DNA from: Buchnera aphidicola (Nurudea yanoniella)
Lineage (GTDB): Bacteria > Pseudomonadota > Gammaproteobacteria > Enterobacterales > Enterobacteriaceae
Assembly: GCA_039829995.1 (NCBI GenBank)
Contig: CP140036.1
Location: 372,001-436,000 of the forward strand
DNA length: 64,000 bases
Direction: 5' to 3'
Shown: in pieces, positions 20,031 to 30,105 of the stretch
Layout of the letters: each line of letters opens with the position of its first letter
Position numbering within the stretch: the stretch's first letter is position 1
Program-made: the position numbers and the translations under genes
Notes under the pieces: model-generated
What the model was told of the DNA's origin: nothing
Database searches by the model: none
What the model saw: only the letters and a program-made list of their open reading frames with translations

Positions 20031-22652
20031 TTATTTAATTTCTAATGTACAAAATGCTTCTATTACATCGTTAATACGAATATCATGATAATTTTTTATT
20101 CCAATACCACATTCTACTCCATTTCTCACTTCATTTGCATCTTCTTTAAACCTTTTCAAAGATTCTAGTTCTCCTTCATAAATTTCTTTGTTTTTTCTTA
20201 ATATCCGAACTAAGTTATTACGTTTGATAACACCGTCTATAACCATACATCCAGCTATATTTCCAAACTTTTGAGATTTAAATATACTTCTTACTTCTGC
20301 TAATCCTAAAACTTTCGTTTTATATTTTGGAGATTTCATTCCATATGCAATTTTTTTAATTTCATCAATAATATGATATATCACTGAATAACAACGACAA
20401 TCTACATTTTCTGCATTAATAATTCGTTTTGCAGAAGATTCAGATTTAACATTAAATCCTATAATAATAGCATTTGAAGCTAATGCAAGCGATGTATCAG
20501 TTTCTGTAATATTTCCGATACCTTTACCTATAATTTTTATTTTTACATCATTATTAGATAGTATATTCAAAGAATCAGAAATAGCCTCTAAAGAACCTTG
20601 AACATCAGATTTTAAAATAATATTAAGCTCTAAAATGTTATTTTGTTTTATATTCTCAAAGATATTAGATAATTTAACGGCTTTTCTTTTAAAAATATTT
20701 TTTTCTCTAAATTTTTTTTGACGGTATAAAGCGACTTCACGCGCAGCTTTTTCATTTTTTACTACAATTATTTTATCTCCAGATATAGGAATTCCTGATA
20801 AACCTAATATTTTAACTGGAATAGAAGGACTCGCTGATTGAATGTCTTGATTTATTAAATTTTTTATAGCGCGAATTTTTCCATATTCTAATCCACATAA
20901 AACTATATCTCCTTTATTTAATGTACCTTCTTGTATTAATACAGTAGCACTCGGTCCATTTCCCCTTTCCAAAAATGCTTCAATAACTGACCCTGTTGCC
21001 ATACCTTTATATACTGTTTTCAACTCTAAAATTTCAGATTGTATTATAATAGATTTTAATAAGTTATCTATACCTTCACCTGATTTAGCTGAAACGTATA
21101 CAAAAATGTTTTCACCGCCCCATTCTTCTGGAACAATATTATATTTCATTAGTTCATTTTTTATTTTTTCAGGTTCAGATTCTAATTTATCAATTTTATT
21201 TATTGCTACTAAAATAGGTACTGATGCTGCTTGAGCATGCTGTATTGCTTCTATTGTTTGCGGTTTTACACCATCATCTGCAGCAACTACTAAAACTACT
21301 ATATCTGTAATTTGAGCTCCTCTTGATCTCATAGCTGTGAAAGCTGCATGACCTGGAGTATCTAAAAATGTAATAACTTTATCATTTATTGTAATATAAT
21401 AAGCACCTATATGTTGTGTAATTCCACCTGCTTCTTGGGAAGCGACTTTAGTTAATCTAATGTAATCTAACAAAGAAGTTTTTCCATGATCTACATGGCC
21501 CATTATTGTTACTATAGGGGGTCGGGGTTCTTTAATTTTTGTATTAATATTACGATTTTCCATAATTTTTTGTTCTAATTCATTTTCATGACATATCGTA
21601 ACTTTATGTCCCATTTCTTCTGCTACTAATTGTGCAATATCTCTATCTAAAGTTTGATTGACGGTTACTATATATCCTAATCTTTTCATCGTTTCAACCA
21701 ATTTTGAGCTTTTTACTGCCATTTTATTAGCTAATTCAGATACTGTAATTATATTTCCAATTATTATGTTTCTATTAATCAAAGAAGACGGTTTGGTAAA
21801 AATTTGGTTTAAAACACTATTTTTATAGTATTGATTTTTTTGATTTATATAAGTGAATTTTTTTAAATTTTCTAAAGTTATTTTTTTTTCAATAATATTT
21901 CTATTATTTTTATAACGTGAACTTTTTTTATTTTTTTTATTTCTAAATTGAGGACTAATTTCTAAATTATTATTACTTCTAATATTTATATAATTAGTAC
22001 GCATTATACTGGTACTAATATAATTTTTATTATTTTTTATAGATTTCACTCGATTACCAACTTTTCCCTTACTTACTTTTCTTTCATCAATATTATAATT
22101 TTTTGTATTTAAATTTTTGTTTAACTCTATTTTTTTTAAAAAGTCATTTTTATTTTCAGTAATCTTAGAAAAATTTTTTATTTTTTTGTCATCCTGATTA
22201 ATAGCTAATTTTTTTTTTAAACTACCAATAATACAATTATTTTCAATAATATTTTTGAAAGAATGAACTATATTTCCATTTTTTGTATCTTTATTTGAGT
22301 GAATATTAAGCGAATGTTTTTTAATAGAAGTATTAGTATTTTTTAATTTTTTATTGTTTAATTCTTTATCAAACTTTTTATATACTTTCTTTTTTCTAAT
22401 TTCTACTTGCACGTACTTATTTTTTCCTCCCATTCCAGACACACTTAAAGTACTTCGTGTTTTTCGTCTTACAGTTAGTGTTTTTTCTGGGAAAAACTTA
22501 GAAGTTTTTAAATATTCATCTAAAATTTTTTTTTCATGACAAGAAATACAATTATACGTTGTTTTTACGATTCCAGCACTTATACATTTTTTTATTAAAT
22601 TTTTTACTGAAATTTTCATTTTATTAGCTAAAGTTTCTATATTTATTTCCAC
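20031..22652 (-). CDS. infB: Translation initiation factor IF-2
   Basis: GTPase that brings initiator tRNA to the 30S subunit. N-terminal IF2N subdomains are followed by a Lys/Asn-rich linker. The G domain has GHVDHGKTSLLD, FLDTPGHAAFTAMRSRGAQ and NKID, then the C1 and C2 domains. Taking GTG at 22652 gives VEINIETLANKMKISVKNL, matching the E. coli N-terminus, with AGAAGGA upstream and a 19-base gap from nusA. The product is 873 residues (E. coli 890). An ORF extending to 22688 would overlap nusA and has no counterpart in E. coli. The exact start (GTG, or the neighbouring ATT/ATA) is less certain than the gene. Confidence 0.95.
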   Translation of the reverse strand: MEINIETLANKMKISVKNLIKKCISAGIVKTTYNCISCHEKKILDEYLKTSKFFPEKTLTVRRKTRSTLSVSGMGGKNKYVQVEIRKKKVYKKFDKELNNKKLKNTNTSIKKHSLNIHSNKDTKNGNIVHSFKNIIENNCIIGSLKKKLAINQDDKKIKNFSKITENKNDFLKKIELNKNLNTKNYNIDERKVSKGKVGNRVKSIKNNKNYISTSIMRTNYINIRSNNNLEISPQFRNKKNKKSSRYKNNRNIIEKKITLENLKKFTYINQKNQYYKNSVLNQIFTKPSSLINRNIIIGNIITVSELANKMAVKSSKLVETMKRLGYIVTVNQTLDRDIAQLVAEEMGHKVTICHENELEQKIMENRNINTKIKEPRPPIVTIMGHVDHGKTSLLDYIRLTKVASQEAGGITQHIGAYYITINDKVITFLDTPGHAAFTAMRSRGAQITDIVVLVVAADDGVKPQTIEAIQHAQAASVPILVAINKIDKLESEPEKIKNELMKYNIVPEEWGGENIFVYVSAKSGEGIDNLLKSIIIQSEILELKTVYKGMATGSVIEAFLERGNGPSATVLIQEGTLNKGDIVLCGLEYGKIRAIKNLINQDIQSASPSIPVKILGLSGIPISGDKIIVVKNEKAAREVALYRQKKFREKNIFKRKAVKLSNIFENIKQNNILELNIILKSDVQGSLEAISDSLNILSNNDVKIKIIGKGIGNITETDTSLALASNAIIIGFNVKSESSAKRIINAENVDCRCYSVIYHIIDEIKKIAYGMKSPKYKTKVLGLAEVRSIFKSQKFGNIAGCMVIDGVIKRNNLVRILRKNKEIYEGELESLKRFKEDANEVRNGVECGIGIKNYHDIRINDVIEAFCTLEIK

Positions 22653-22671
22653 AATTATATTAATTCCTTCT

Positions 22672-24159
22672 TTAAGTCTTATCACCAAACCAACATATAT
22701 TACGTGCTTCCATTATTAAAGCACCAGCTGTTTTGACATTGAGTTCTTCAATATCAATTAAATCGTCAACACCTTGATCAGCAAGCTCTTCTAAATTAAA
22801 AATATTTTTTTTTGCTAATTTTAAAGCTATAATTTGATTCATTCCTTTTAAATTTAATAATTCTGGTTGTGGTTTTTTTTGTTCTAATTTTTTTTTATTT
22901 TCTTCTTCAATTAAAATTAAAGATTTTTTTGATTTTTTACGAATTAATAAAGCTAATTCTTCATCAACAGCGTTAATATTTAGTAATTCTTTAAATGGAA
23001 CATAAGCTAATTCTTCAACTGAAGAAAAACCCTCTTTAATTAAAATTTTTAAAATTTTTTCGTCTATTTTTAAATATTTTTTAAATATATTTAAAATTTT
23101 GTCAGCTTCTTTTTGATGTTTTAATTTTAAATCATCAATCGTCATGACATTAATTTCCCATCCACTTAATTGAGAAGCTAATCGAACATTTTGACCATTT
23201 CTTCCAATAGCTTGTGCTAGATTTCCAGAATCTACAGCAATATCCATAGTGTGATTATCTTCATCTACAACAATAGAGGAAACATCAGCTGGCGCCATAG
23301 AATTAATAACAAATTGAGCGGAGTCATTATCCCATAGAACTATATCGATTCGTTCGCCACATAATTCACTAGATACTGCTTGGACACGTGCTCCTCTCAT
23401 TCCTACACAAGCACCCACTGGATCTATTCTCTTATCATTACTTTTTACAGCAATTTTAGCTCTAGATCCTGGATCACGAGCAGCTGCTTTAATTTCAATG
23501 ACTTCTTCTCCTATTTCTGGAACTTCAATTTTAAATAATTCGATTAGCATTTCAGGTTTAGATCTACTTACAAATAATTGAGCACCTCGTGATTCTGGAT
23601 AAACTGCATAAAGAACACCTTTTATACGATCACCTAATCTAAAGTTTTCACGAGGTAACATATCTTCTTTTAAAATCCACGCTTCAGCATTATTTCCTAG
23701 ATCTAAAATAATACTATCTCTATGAATTTTTTTTACAATTCCTGTAACAATTTCTCCAGAATGGCTACGAAACTGATCTACGATCATTGCTCTTTCAGCT
23801 TCTCTTACTTTTTGCACGATTACCTGTTTGGCTGTTTGAGTAGTTATTCTATCAAATGTAACCGATGACATTTTATCTTCTACATAATCATTGATTTTTA
23901 CTAAATTATTTTCGAATTGAGCAGCTTCAAATGTAATTTCTTTAGTTGGATGAAACACTTCATTTACAACTAACCAACGACGAAACGTTTCAAAACTTCC
24001 ATTTTTTCGATTAATTTTTACTCGAACATCGATTTCTTGATCATATTTCTTTTTAGTTGCTATTGCTAGTGCACTTTCTAAAGCTTCGAAAATTTTTTCA
24101 CGGGGCAAAGATTTTTCATTAGAAACAGCTTCCACAACAGCTAAGATTTCTTTACTCAT
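22672..24159 (-). CDS. nusA: Transcription termination/antitermination factor NusA
   Basis: RNA-polymerase-associated factor controlling pausing and termination. The 495 residues equal the E. coli length: N-terminal polymerase-binding domain, S1 domain (GEIVTGIVKKIHRDSIILDLGNNAEAW region), KH1 and KH2 (GACVGMRGARVQAV; AIGRNGQNVRLAS) and the two acidic repeats AR1/AR2. The start is an ATG with GAGG upstream. In E. coli it follows metY and rimP. Both are absent here, leaving a 470-base leader full of poly(A) and hairpins back to tRNA-Leu. Confidence 0.97.
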   Translation of the reverse strand: MSKEILAVVEAVSNEKSLPREKIFEALESALAIATKKKYDQEIDVRVKINRKNGSFETFRRWLVVNEVFHPTKEITFEAAQFENNLVKINDYVEDKMSSVTFDRITTQTAKQVIVQKVREAERAMIVDQFRSHSGEIVTGIVKKIHRDSIILDLGNNAEAWILKEDMLPRENFRLGDRIKGVLYAVYPESRGAQLFVSRSKPEMLIELFKIEVPEIGEEVIEIKAAARDPGSRAKIAVKSNDKRIDPVGACVGMRGARVQAVSSELCGERIDIVLWDNDSAQFVINSMAPADVSSIVVDEDNHTMDIAVDSGNLAQAIGRNGQNVRLASQLSGWEINVMTIDDLKLKHQKEADKILNIFKKYLKIDEKILKILIKEGFSSVEELAYVPFKELLNINAVDEELALLIRKKSKKSLILIEEENKKKLEQKKPQPELLNLKGMNQIIALKLAKKNIFNLEELADQGVDDLIDIEELNVKTAGALIMEARNICWFGDKT

Positions 24160-24486
<327 letters not shown>

Positions 24487-24634
24487 TAGAAAACAATTCT
24501 ATCATTATTTTTCAATTTTTCTTTGCATATTTACTCGAATATAATAAAATTATCCTAAAGACACGGGATAATTTTATTATATTCGAGTAAATATGCAAAG
24601 AAAAATTGAAAAATAATGATAGAATTGTTTTCTA
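24487..24634. repeat. Perfect 69-bp inverted repeat with 10-base loop
   Basis: The left arm 24487-24555 and right arm 24566-24634 are exact reverse complements over all 69 positions, separated by a 10-base loop (24556-24565). The right arm includes the last two bases of tRNA-Leu(GAG). I checked base by base that the arms match. In the tRNA transcript the 3' trailer would fold into a 69-bp duplex. See the findings section. Confidence 0.9.
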
Positions 24635-24719
24635 CCGAGGACGGGATTCGAACCCGTACACTAAAAATAAAAGTACTACCCCCTCAAGATAGCGTGTCTA
24701 CCAATTTCACCACCTCGGC
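24633..24719 (-). tRNA. leuU: tRNA-Leu(GAG)
   Basis: Acceptor GCCGAGG pairs with CCTCGGT (G1-U72 wobble, as in E. coli leuU), with discriminator A. The anticodon arm is CTATC-TTGAGGG-GGTAG with anticodon GAG. It has a long variable arm typical of class II tRNAs, and T arm ACGGG-TTCGAAT-CCCGT. CCA is not encoded. It lies between secG and nusA, as in E. coli. Its 3' end touches the 69-bp inverted repeat, which could affect 3' maturation. Confidence 0.95.
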
Positions 24720-24772
24720 ATATTCAACAATAAAAAAATATTTTAATACATGTTAGTATTAATTTAATATAA

Positions 24773-25009
24773 TTATATTATATTATTATAACTAATATTA
24801 CATATTATCATACTAATTAAAAAAAATAAAAAAGCAAATACATATATAACCCTAGTCAATATACTATTACAATAAATTGAATTATAACGAGACTTTCCTA
24901 AAACAATATTAGAAGGATATGGATTAATATCTTGTTCATTTTGTATCATAATTAAAAAAACAAGAAAAATAGAAATAAATATAAAAATACCTAAAAAAAA
25001 ATTATACAT
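24773..25009 (-). CDS. secG: Preprotein translocase subunit SecG
   Basis: Small SecYEG membrane subunit. The 78 residues have two hydrophobic helices (about residues 2-22 and 52-74) flanking a cytoplasmic loop. The beginning, MYNFFLGIF, and the FLFFLISMII segment align with E. coli. The usual Gly/Ala/Ser-rich loop is replaced by EQDINPYPSNIVLGKSRYN and the C-terminal tail of the 110-residue E. coli protein is missing. Position between glmM and tRNA-Leu supports the call. Confidence 0.88.
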   Translation of the reverse strand: MYNFFLGIFIFISIFLVFLIMIQNEQDINPYPSNIVLGKSRYNSIYCNSILTRVIYVFAFLFFLISMIICNISYNNII

Positions 25010-25083
25010 ATATTTTCCAAATTCTAGAAAGTTTTAAAAAACGAATCCTCAATCAAAACGATATTCTAAACTTTTAAATATAT

Positions 25084-26406
25084 TTAAATATTTTTTATTT
25101 TATCAGAGATATAATTAACAATCTTTTCATTTTCATCTTCTACAATAATTCTAAAACATTCTTCTGTACCTGATCGTCTGAAATATATTCTTCCAAATTT
25201 ACTTAACATTCCTTTATATTTAGAAATTAAGAATTGCATTGCTCTATATTTGAAAAAATAATCTCTTTTCTCAAAATCTATATTTATAATTTTTTGAGGA
25301 AAAAATTTTACTCCAGAACATAATTGGAAAAGACTCATATTATAATCCATCATAACTTCCATAATCTTTAAACTAGTAATAATTCCATCACAACAAAATG
25401 ATTTATCTAACATCGCAACATGACCAGAACTTTCTGCACCAAATCTCCAATTTTTTTCTCTTAATTTTTTTATTATATTTACATCTCCTACATTTGATAC
25501 AAAAAAAGGAATACCTAATTTTTTTAATTCTATTAGTAATCCACGATTACTCATTATTGTTGTAACTACACCTTCTTGTTTTGATTCTCTATGTAAACAA
25601 AATTTTGCTAATATATATAAAATCTTATCACCATCCACTTTATTTCCTAAATGATCTACCATGATCATGCGATCTCCATCACCATCTAAAGCTAATCCAA
25701 CATCTGCTTTTTCAGATAAAACTAAATTTTTTAAGTTGTTTATATATACTGAACCACAATTTTTATTGATATTATATCCATCAGGAGAAGCAGAAATAAT
25801 AATTAAATTCGCACCAAAATCTTTAAAAATTTCAGGTGCTATTTTATACGTAGAACCGTTAGCACAATCCAATACAATTTTAAAATTCCTCAAATTAAAA
25901 TATTTTGGAAAAACCGACTTACAAAATATAATATATTGTCTTTGAGCATGGAAAATTCTTATAACAGAAGCAGAATAAAGTACATTTTGAAAAGAAATAG
26001 GTTTATTTAATGCATTTTCAATTTTTTTTTCTATTCTAGAAGACAACTTTATTCCATTTTTAAGAAAAAATTTTATACCATTATCTTGAAACAAATTATG
26101 AGAAGCAGATATCACTATTCCCAATTCTAAATTAAAAAATCCGGTTAAATATCCAATAGCTGGCGTAGGAATACTTCCTGTAGATATCACAGAAACACCA
26201 GATGCAGATAAACCTGAATTCAACGCTAATTCTAAAATAAAACTAGATTTCCTAGTATCTATTCCAACTATGACCTTTTTTTTATGTTCTTTAAAAAACA
26301 AACATCCTATTACAAATCCAAGTTTAAAAAAAAAGTCAGGAGTTATAGGAAACTTTCCAACTTTTCCTCGAATACCATCTGTTCCAAAATACTTTATAAA
26401 ATTCAA
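25084..26406 (-). CDS. glmM: Phosphoglucosamine mutase
   Basis: Interconverts glucosamine-6-P and glucosamine-1-P for UDP-GlcNAc and peptidoglycan. The 440 residues (E. coli 445) contain the phosphoserine loop ISASHNLFQDNGIKFF, the metal loop LDGDGDRMIMVD, the sugar loop GAESSGH and the phosphate-binding FRRSGTEECFRI. The start is TTG: reading MNFIKYFGTDGIRG matches E. coli MSNRKYFGTDGIRG, with GGGGA at good spacing. folP, which sits between ftsH and glmM in E. coli, is missing here. Confidence 0.96.
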   Translation of the reverse strand: MNFIKYFGTDGIRGKVGKFPITPDFFFKLGFVIGCLFFKEHKKKVIVGIDTRKSSFILELALNSGLSASGVSVISTGSIPTPAIGYLTGFFNLELGIVISASHNLFQDNGIKFFLKNGIKLSSRIEKKIENALNKPISFQNVLYSASVIRIFHAQRQYIIFCKSVFPKYFNLRNFKIVLDCANGSTYKIAPEIFKDFGANLIIISASPDGYNINKNCGSVYINNLKNLVLSEKADVGLALDGDGDRMIMVDHLGNKVDGDKILYILAKFCLHRESKQEGVVTTIMSNRGLLIELKKLGIPFFVSNVGDVNIIKKLREKNWRFGAESSGHVAMLDKSFCCDGIITSLKIMEVMMDYNMSLFQLCSGVKFFPQKIINIDFEKRDYFFKYRAMQFLISKYKGMLSKFGRIYFRRSGTEECFRIIVEDENEKIVNYISDKIKNI

Positions 26407-26803
26407 GCACTAATCCCCATAATAAATATATATAAAATTTTCGCGTAATATGAATTATGAAAACTATAATCTATAAATAAATCCTATACAACATTTAATT
26501 TTTACATATAAATATTTTAATAATTCAGAATATATATAAAAATAGATTTTACAAGTTCATAAACAATACACCTAAAAATTTTCTTGTAAGTATTCCCCCC
26601 AATGTCTTACCTATAAGCTATCTCTCAACATTTATGAAAATTTAAGAGATAGCAATATCAAAAAAAATTTTATTGCATGTCAATATTCTTCCATCAATTT
26701 TAATTAATTCATGAATACAAATAACTATATTTTACAATAATTAAAAATATTTTAAAGTAATGTCTACTAAAACAATAATATTGAATTAATACTATTCTTA
26801 CCT
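26407..26803. other. ftsH-glmM spacer (site of missing folP) with hairpins
   Basis: These 397 bases carry no ORF of note where E. coli has folP. They hold a 9-bp stem GCTATCTCT/AGAGATAGC (26617-26653). Next to it lies an imperfect stem-loop whose loop is six consecutive C on the plus strand (26595-26600), GGGGGG in a glmM-sense transcript. The rest is A+T-rich filler. Confidence 0.5.
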
Positions 26804-28642
26804 TTAAAAATTATCTGCATTCCAATCCTTAGGCGCACGTACAGATTTTCGTTCCATTAAATCATTTATTTGATAACAATCAATTGTTTCATACTTTATC
26901 AATGCATCTTTCATTGCATGAAGAATATCTAAATTTTTATGTAATATAGTTTTAGCTCTTTTATAATTTTTTTCTATCAATAATTTTACTTCTTCGTCAA
27001 TAACTTTTGCTGTTTCATTAGACATATGTTTTGATTTAGAGACTGTTTTACCTAGAAATACTTCTCCTTCCTCTTCAGAATATAAAAGAGGACCTAATTT
27101 TTCAGAAAATCCCCATTGGGTTACCATATTCCTAGCTAATCGCGTTGCTACTTTTATATCATTGAATGCACCAGTAGAAACATTATCTATACCATAAATA
27201 ATTTCTTCTGCTAATCTTCCTCCATACAATGTAGATATTTGACTTTCTAATTTATTTTTGCTAATACTTAATATATCATCTTTTGGTAAAAAGAAAGTTA
27301 CTCCTAATGATCTTCCTCTAGGAATAATAGTTACTTTATGCGCTGGATCATGCTCTGGAACTAATCGCCCTACAATAACATGACCAGCTTCATGATATGC
27401 CGTAGATTCTCTCTGTTTATTCGTAATTACCATAGATCTTCTTTCAGTTCCCATGATGATTTTATCTTTTGCTTTTTCAAAATCTAACATAGAAACTACT
27501 TGACTATTAGTTCGAGCCGCTGATAATGCTGCTTCATTAACTAAATTTGCTAAATCTGCCCCAGAAAAACCAGGTGTTCCTCGAGCAATAATCATAGAAT
27601 CTACATCTTTTCCTAATGGAACTTTCTTCATATGTACTTTAAGTATATTTGAACGACCTCTAATATCAGGTAAAGCTACAAAAATTTGGCGATCAAATCT
27701 ACCAGGTCTTAGAAGAGCAGGATCTAATACATCAGGACGGTTAGTAGCAGCGATTAGAATTATTCCTTCATTACCATCAAAACCATCCATTTCTACTAAC
27801 ATTTGATTCAATGTCTGTTCTCGTTCATCATGACCGCCTCCTAGCCCAGCACCTCTTTGACGACCTACAGCATCTATTTCGTCAATAAAAATTATGCACG
27901 GTGCAGATTTTCTAGAATGCTCAAACATATCACGAACCCTTGATGCTCCTACTCCTACAAACATTTCTACAAAATCAGAACCTGAAATAGTAAAAAAAGG
28001 AACTTTAGCTTCTCCTGCAATTGCTTTAGCTAACAAAGTTTTTCCAGTGCCAGGTGGACCTACCATTAAAATTCCTTTTGGAATTTTCCCACCTAATTTC
28101 TGAAATCTACTAGGTTCTCTAAGATAATCAACTAACTCTTTTACTTCAGATTTTGCCTCATCGCAACCAGCTACATCAGAAAAAGTAATAGTTATTTGAT
28201 CTTCAGATAGCATTCTGGCTTTGCTTTTTCCAAAAGACATAGCACCTTTTCCACCACCCAGTTGCATTTGACGCATAAAGAAAATCCAAACTCCAATCAA
28301 TAACAACATAGGAAACCATGAAATAAAAATAGAAGTTAAAAAGCTAGGTTCTTCTTGCACTGCTCCTGTTATTCTAATGTTTTTTGCTAATAAAATATCA
28401 AGTAATTTTGGATCACTAATGGGAACATATGTAACATATTTTGTATTATCTTTTTTTATTACACTAACTTCACGACCATTAATATGTGTTTCACGAATTT
28501 GATCTTGATTTACTTCTGATAAAAAAGTAGAATAATCAACGTTTTTATAATTAGAATTATTAAAGCTAAAATTTTGAAATATAGACATTAATACAACAGC
28601 AATTACTAACCAAAGGATCAAATTCTTAACCATATCGCTCAA
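26804..28642 (-). CDS. ftsH: ATP-dependent zinc metalloprotease FtsH
   Basis: Membrane-anchored AAA+ protease that degrades misassembled membrane proteins and regulators. The 612 residues (E. coli 644) have N-terminal and second transmembrane helices (about residues 6-24 and 106-126) around a periplasmic domain. The AAA domain has GPPGTGKT, FIDEIDAVG and NRPDVLDPALLRPGRFDR (SRH). The protease domain has HEAGH. The disordered C-terminal tail of E. coli is lost. The TTG start (MSDMVKNLILW) has GAGG 8 bases upstream; an ATG nine bases later (28633) is an alternative. rlmE lies directly upstream on the same strand. Confidence 0.97.
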   Translation of the reverse strand: MSDMVKNLILWLVIAVVLMSIFQNFSFNNSNYKNVDYSTFLSEVNQDQIRETHINGREVSVIKKDNTKYVTYVPISDPKLLDILLAKNIRITGAVQEEPSFLTSIFISWFPMLLLIGVWIFFMRQMQLGGGKGAMSFGKSKARMLSEDQITITFSDVAGCDEAKSEVKELVDYLREPSRFQKLGGKIPKGILMVGPPGTGKTLLAKAIAGEAKVPFFTISGSDFVEMFVGVGASRVRDMFEHSRKSAPCIIFIDEIDAVGRQRGAGLGGGHDEREQTLNQMLVEMDGFDGNEGIILIAATNRPDVLDPALLRPGRFDRQIFVALPDIRGRSNILKVHMKKVPLGKDVDSMIIARGTPGFSGADLANLVNEAALSAARTNSQVVSMLDFEKAKDKIIMGTERRSMVITNKQRESTAYHEAGHVIVGRLVPEHDPAHKVTIIPRGRSLGVTFFLPKDDILSISKNKLESQISTLYGGRLAEEIIYGIDNVSTGAFNDIKVATRLARNMVTQWGFSEKLGPLLYSEEEGEVFLGKTVSKSKHMSNETAKVIDEEVKLLIEKNYKRAKTILHKNLDILHAMKDALIKYETIDCYQINDLMERKSVRAPKDWNADNF

Positions 28643-28687
28643 GAGATTAACCTCACAAATTTAAAACTATTAAAAAATATAAGATGA

Positions 28688-29314
28688 CTAAATTCTTCGT
28701 TCAGATGCTACGATGTATACCTCTCTAGAATTAATTCGAGAAGCATCGGGTTTGAATATTTTTATTTTAATAAAAATGTTTTTTATTTTTTTGATTAAAA
28801 CATTAAATTGATTTCCATAAAACGATTTTATTAATAATTTTCCATTATGTGATAATATTTTTTCAGAAATTTTCAAAACTAACTTATTTAACCTTATAGA
28901 ACGATAGTGATCAATACAATGAAATCCACTCATATTAGGAGCTATATCGGACATCACTAAATCTATTTTTATATTATTTAAATACGATAAAAGACAATTA
29001 AAAAAATTCAAATCTCTAATATCTCCTTGAAAAAAAGATACGTTCTTAATAGGAATCATTGGTAATATATCACATGCTATAATATGTCCTAATCTTCCTA
29101 TTTTTTTACTAGCATATTCTGACCAACTACCAGGCGAAGCACCTAAATCAACAATTTTAATACCTTTTTTAAATAATCTAATAGCATTATGAATTTGATC
29201 CAATTTAAAATAAGCTCGAGAACGCACATCTTTTTCATAAGATAATCTTACATATTTGTCTCTAATATGTCTTTTTAACCATCTTTTTGAACTTAAAGAA
29301 CTTGATTTAGACAT
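28688..29314 (-). CDS. rlmE: 23S rRNA 2'-O-ribose methyltransferase RlmE (FtsJ/RrmJ)
   Basis: Methylates U2552 of 23S rRNA late in 50S assembly. The 208 residues equal the E. coli 209. SAM-binding motif I is IVDLGASPGSWSEYA; the catalytic tetrad is recognisable around the N-terminal SRAYFKLDQI Lys, the MSDIAPNMSG Asp, LLIKSF Lys and the C-terminal SREVYIVA Glu. The ATG giving MSKSSSLSSKRWLK was chosen; two in-frame non-ATG codons lie just upstream. rlmE-ftsH is the E. coli order. Confidence 0.95.
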   Translation of the reverse strand: MSKSSSLSSKRWLKRHIRDKYVRLSYEKDVRSRAYFKLDQIHNAIRLFKKGIKIVDLGASPGSWSEYASKKIGRLGHIIACDILPMIPIKNVSFFQGDIRDLNFFNCLLSYLNNIKIDLVMSDIAPNMSGFHCIDHYRSIRLNKLVLKISEKILSHNGKLLIKSFYGNQFNVLIKKIKNIFIKIKIFKPDASRINSREVYIVASERRI

Positions 29315-29625
29315 CACCAAACCATTTTTAAATAATAATTTTTTAAAAACTAATTCGAATTAAATATATATAATTATAAATATAATAATTTAAATTTTTA
29401 TGGAACGTTATTAGAATAACTATGAAATGTAATAAAAAATTTAATTCAGTAAATAAAGTACGCTAAAATTGTAAACCTCATCTATTATATAAAATTCCTA
29501 TTTTATAAAAAATATTATATCAAAGGAAAGTTTTTTCTTAAAGAACAATAAAAGTTTTATTTAAAAAAAAATCGTATTAACTCTTTAAAAATTTAATTAA
29601 TATTTTGTGTATAAATGTATATTTA
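29315..29625. other. greA-rlmE spacer
   Basis: These 311 A+T-rich bases lie between two minus-strand genes. I see no ORF, convincing hairpin with T-run, or other signal. It probably carries the rlmE-ftsH promoter. Confidence 0.4.
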
Positions 29626-30105
29626 TTAAATATATTCTACATTTTCTATTTTATATCTTATACCACCTAATGGAGTCTTAACAATAGAAATATAATTGAT
29701 CTTTTTTCCAATTAATCCTCTAGCTATAGGAGAATTTACTGAAATTAAATTCAATTTAAAATTTGCCTCGTCATCCCCTACAATGCGATATGTAAATCTT
29801 TTATTAACATGTAAATTCAATACAGTAACTGTAGAACCAAATACAACAATTCCATTATTTTTCAAAAGAGAAACATCAATAATTTGCGCTCTTGACAATT
29901 TCAATTCAATTTCTTTAATTCTTCCTTCACAGAAACTTTGTTCTTCTCTTGCTGCATGATATTCTGCATTTTCTTTTAAATCTCCGTGTTGTCTTGCTTC
30001 TATGATAGAAGCTATAATTTTTGGTCTTTTTACTGTTTTAAGAATTTCTAATTCTTTTTTCAGTTTTTCAAAACCAGATAATGTCATGGGATTTAAATTA
30101 TTCAC
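29626..30105 (-). CDS. greA: Transcript cleavage factor GreA
   Basis: Stimulates cleavage of backtracked RNA by RNA polymerase. The 159 residues (E. coli 158) have the N-terminal coiled coil with the acidic tip HGDLKENAEYH, followed by the FKBP-like C-terminal domain RIVGDDEANFKLNLIS and SPIARGLIGK. The start is GTG, giving MNNLNPMTLSG, which aligns with E. coli MQAIPMTLRG and has AAGGA six bases upstream. Divergent from ibaG. Confidence 0.96.
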   Translation of the reverse strand: MNNLNPMTLSGFEKLKKELEILKTVKRPKIIASIIEARQHGDLKENAEYHAAREEQSFCEGRIKEIELKLSRAQIIDVSLLKNNGIVVFGSTVTVLNLHVNKRFTYRIVGDDEANFKLNLISVNSPIARGLIGKKINYISIVKTPLGGIRYKIENVEYI

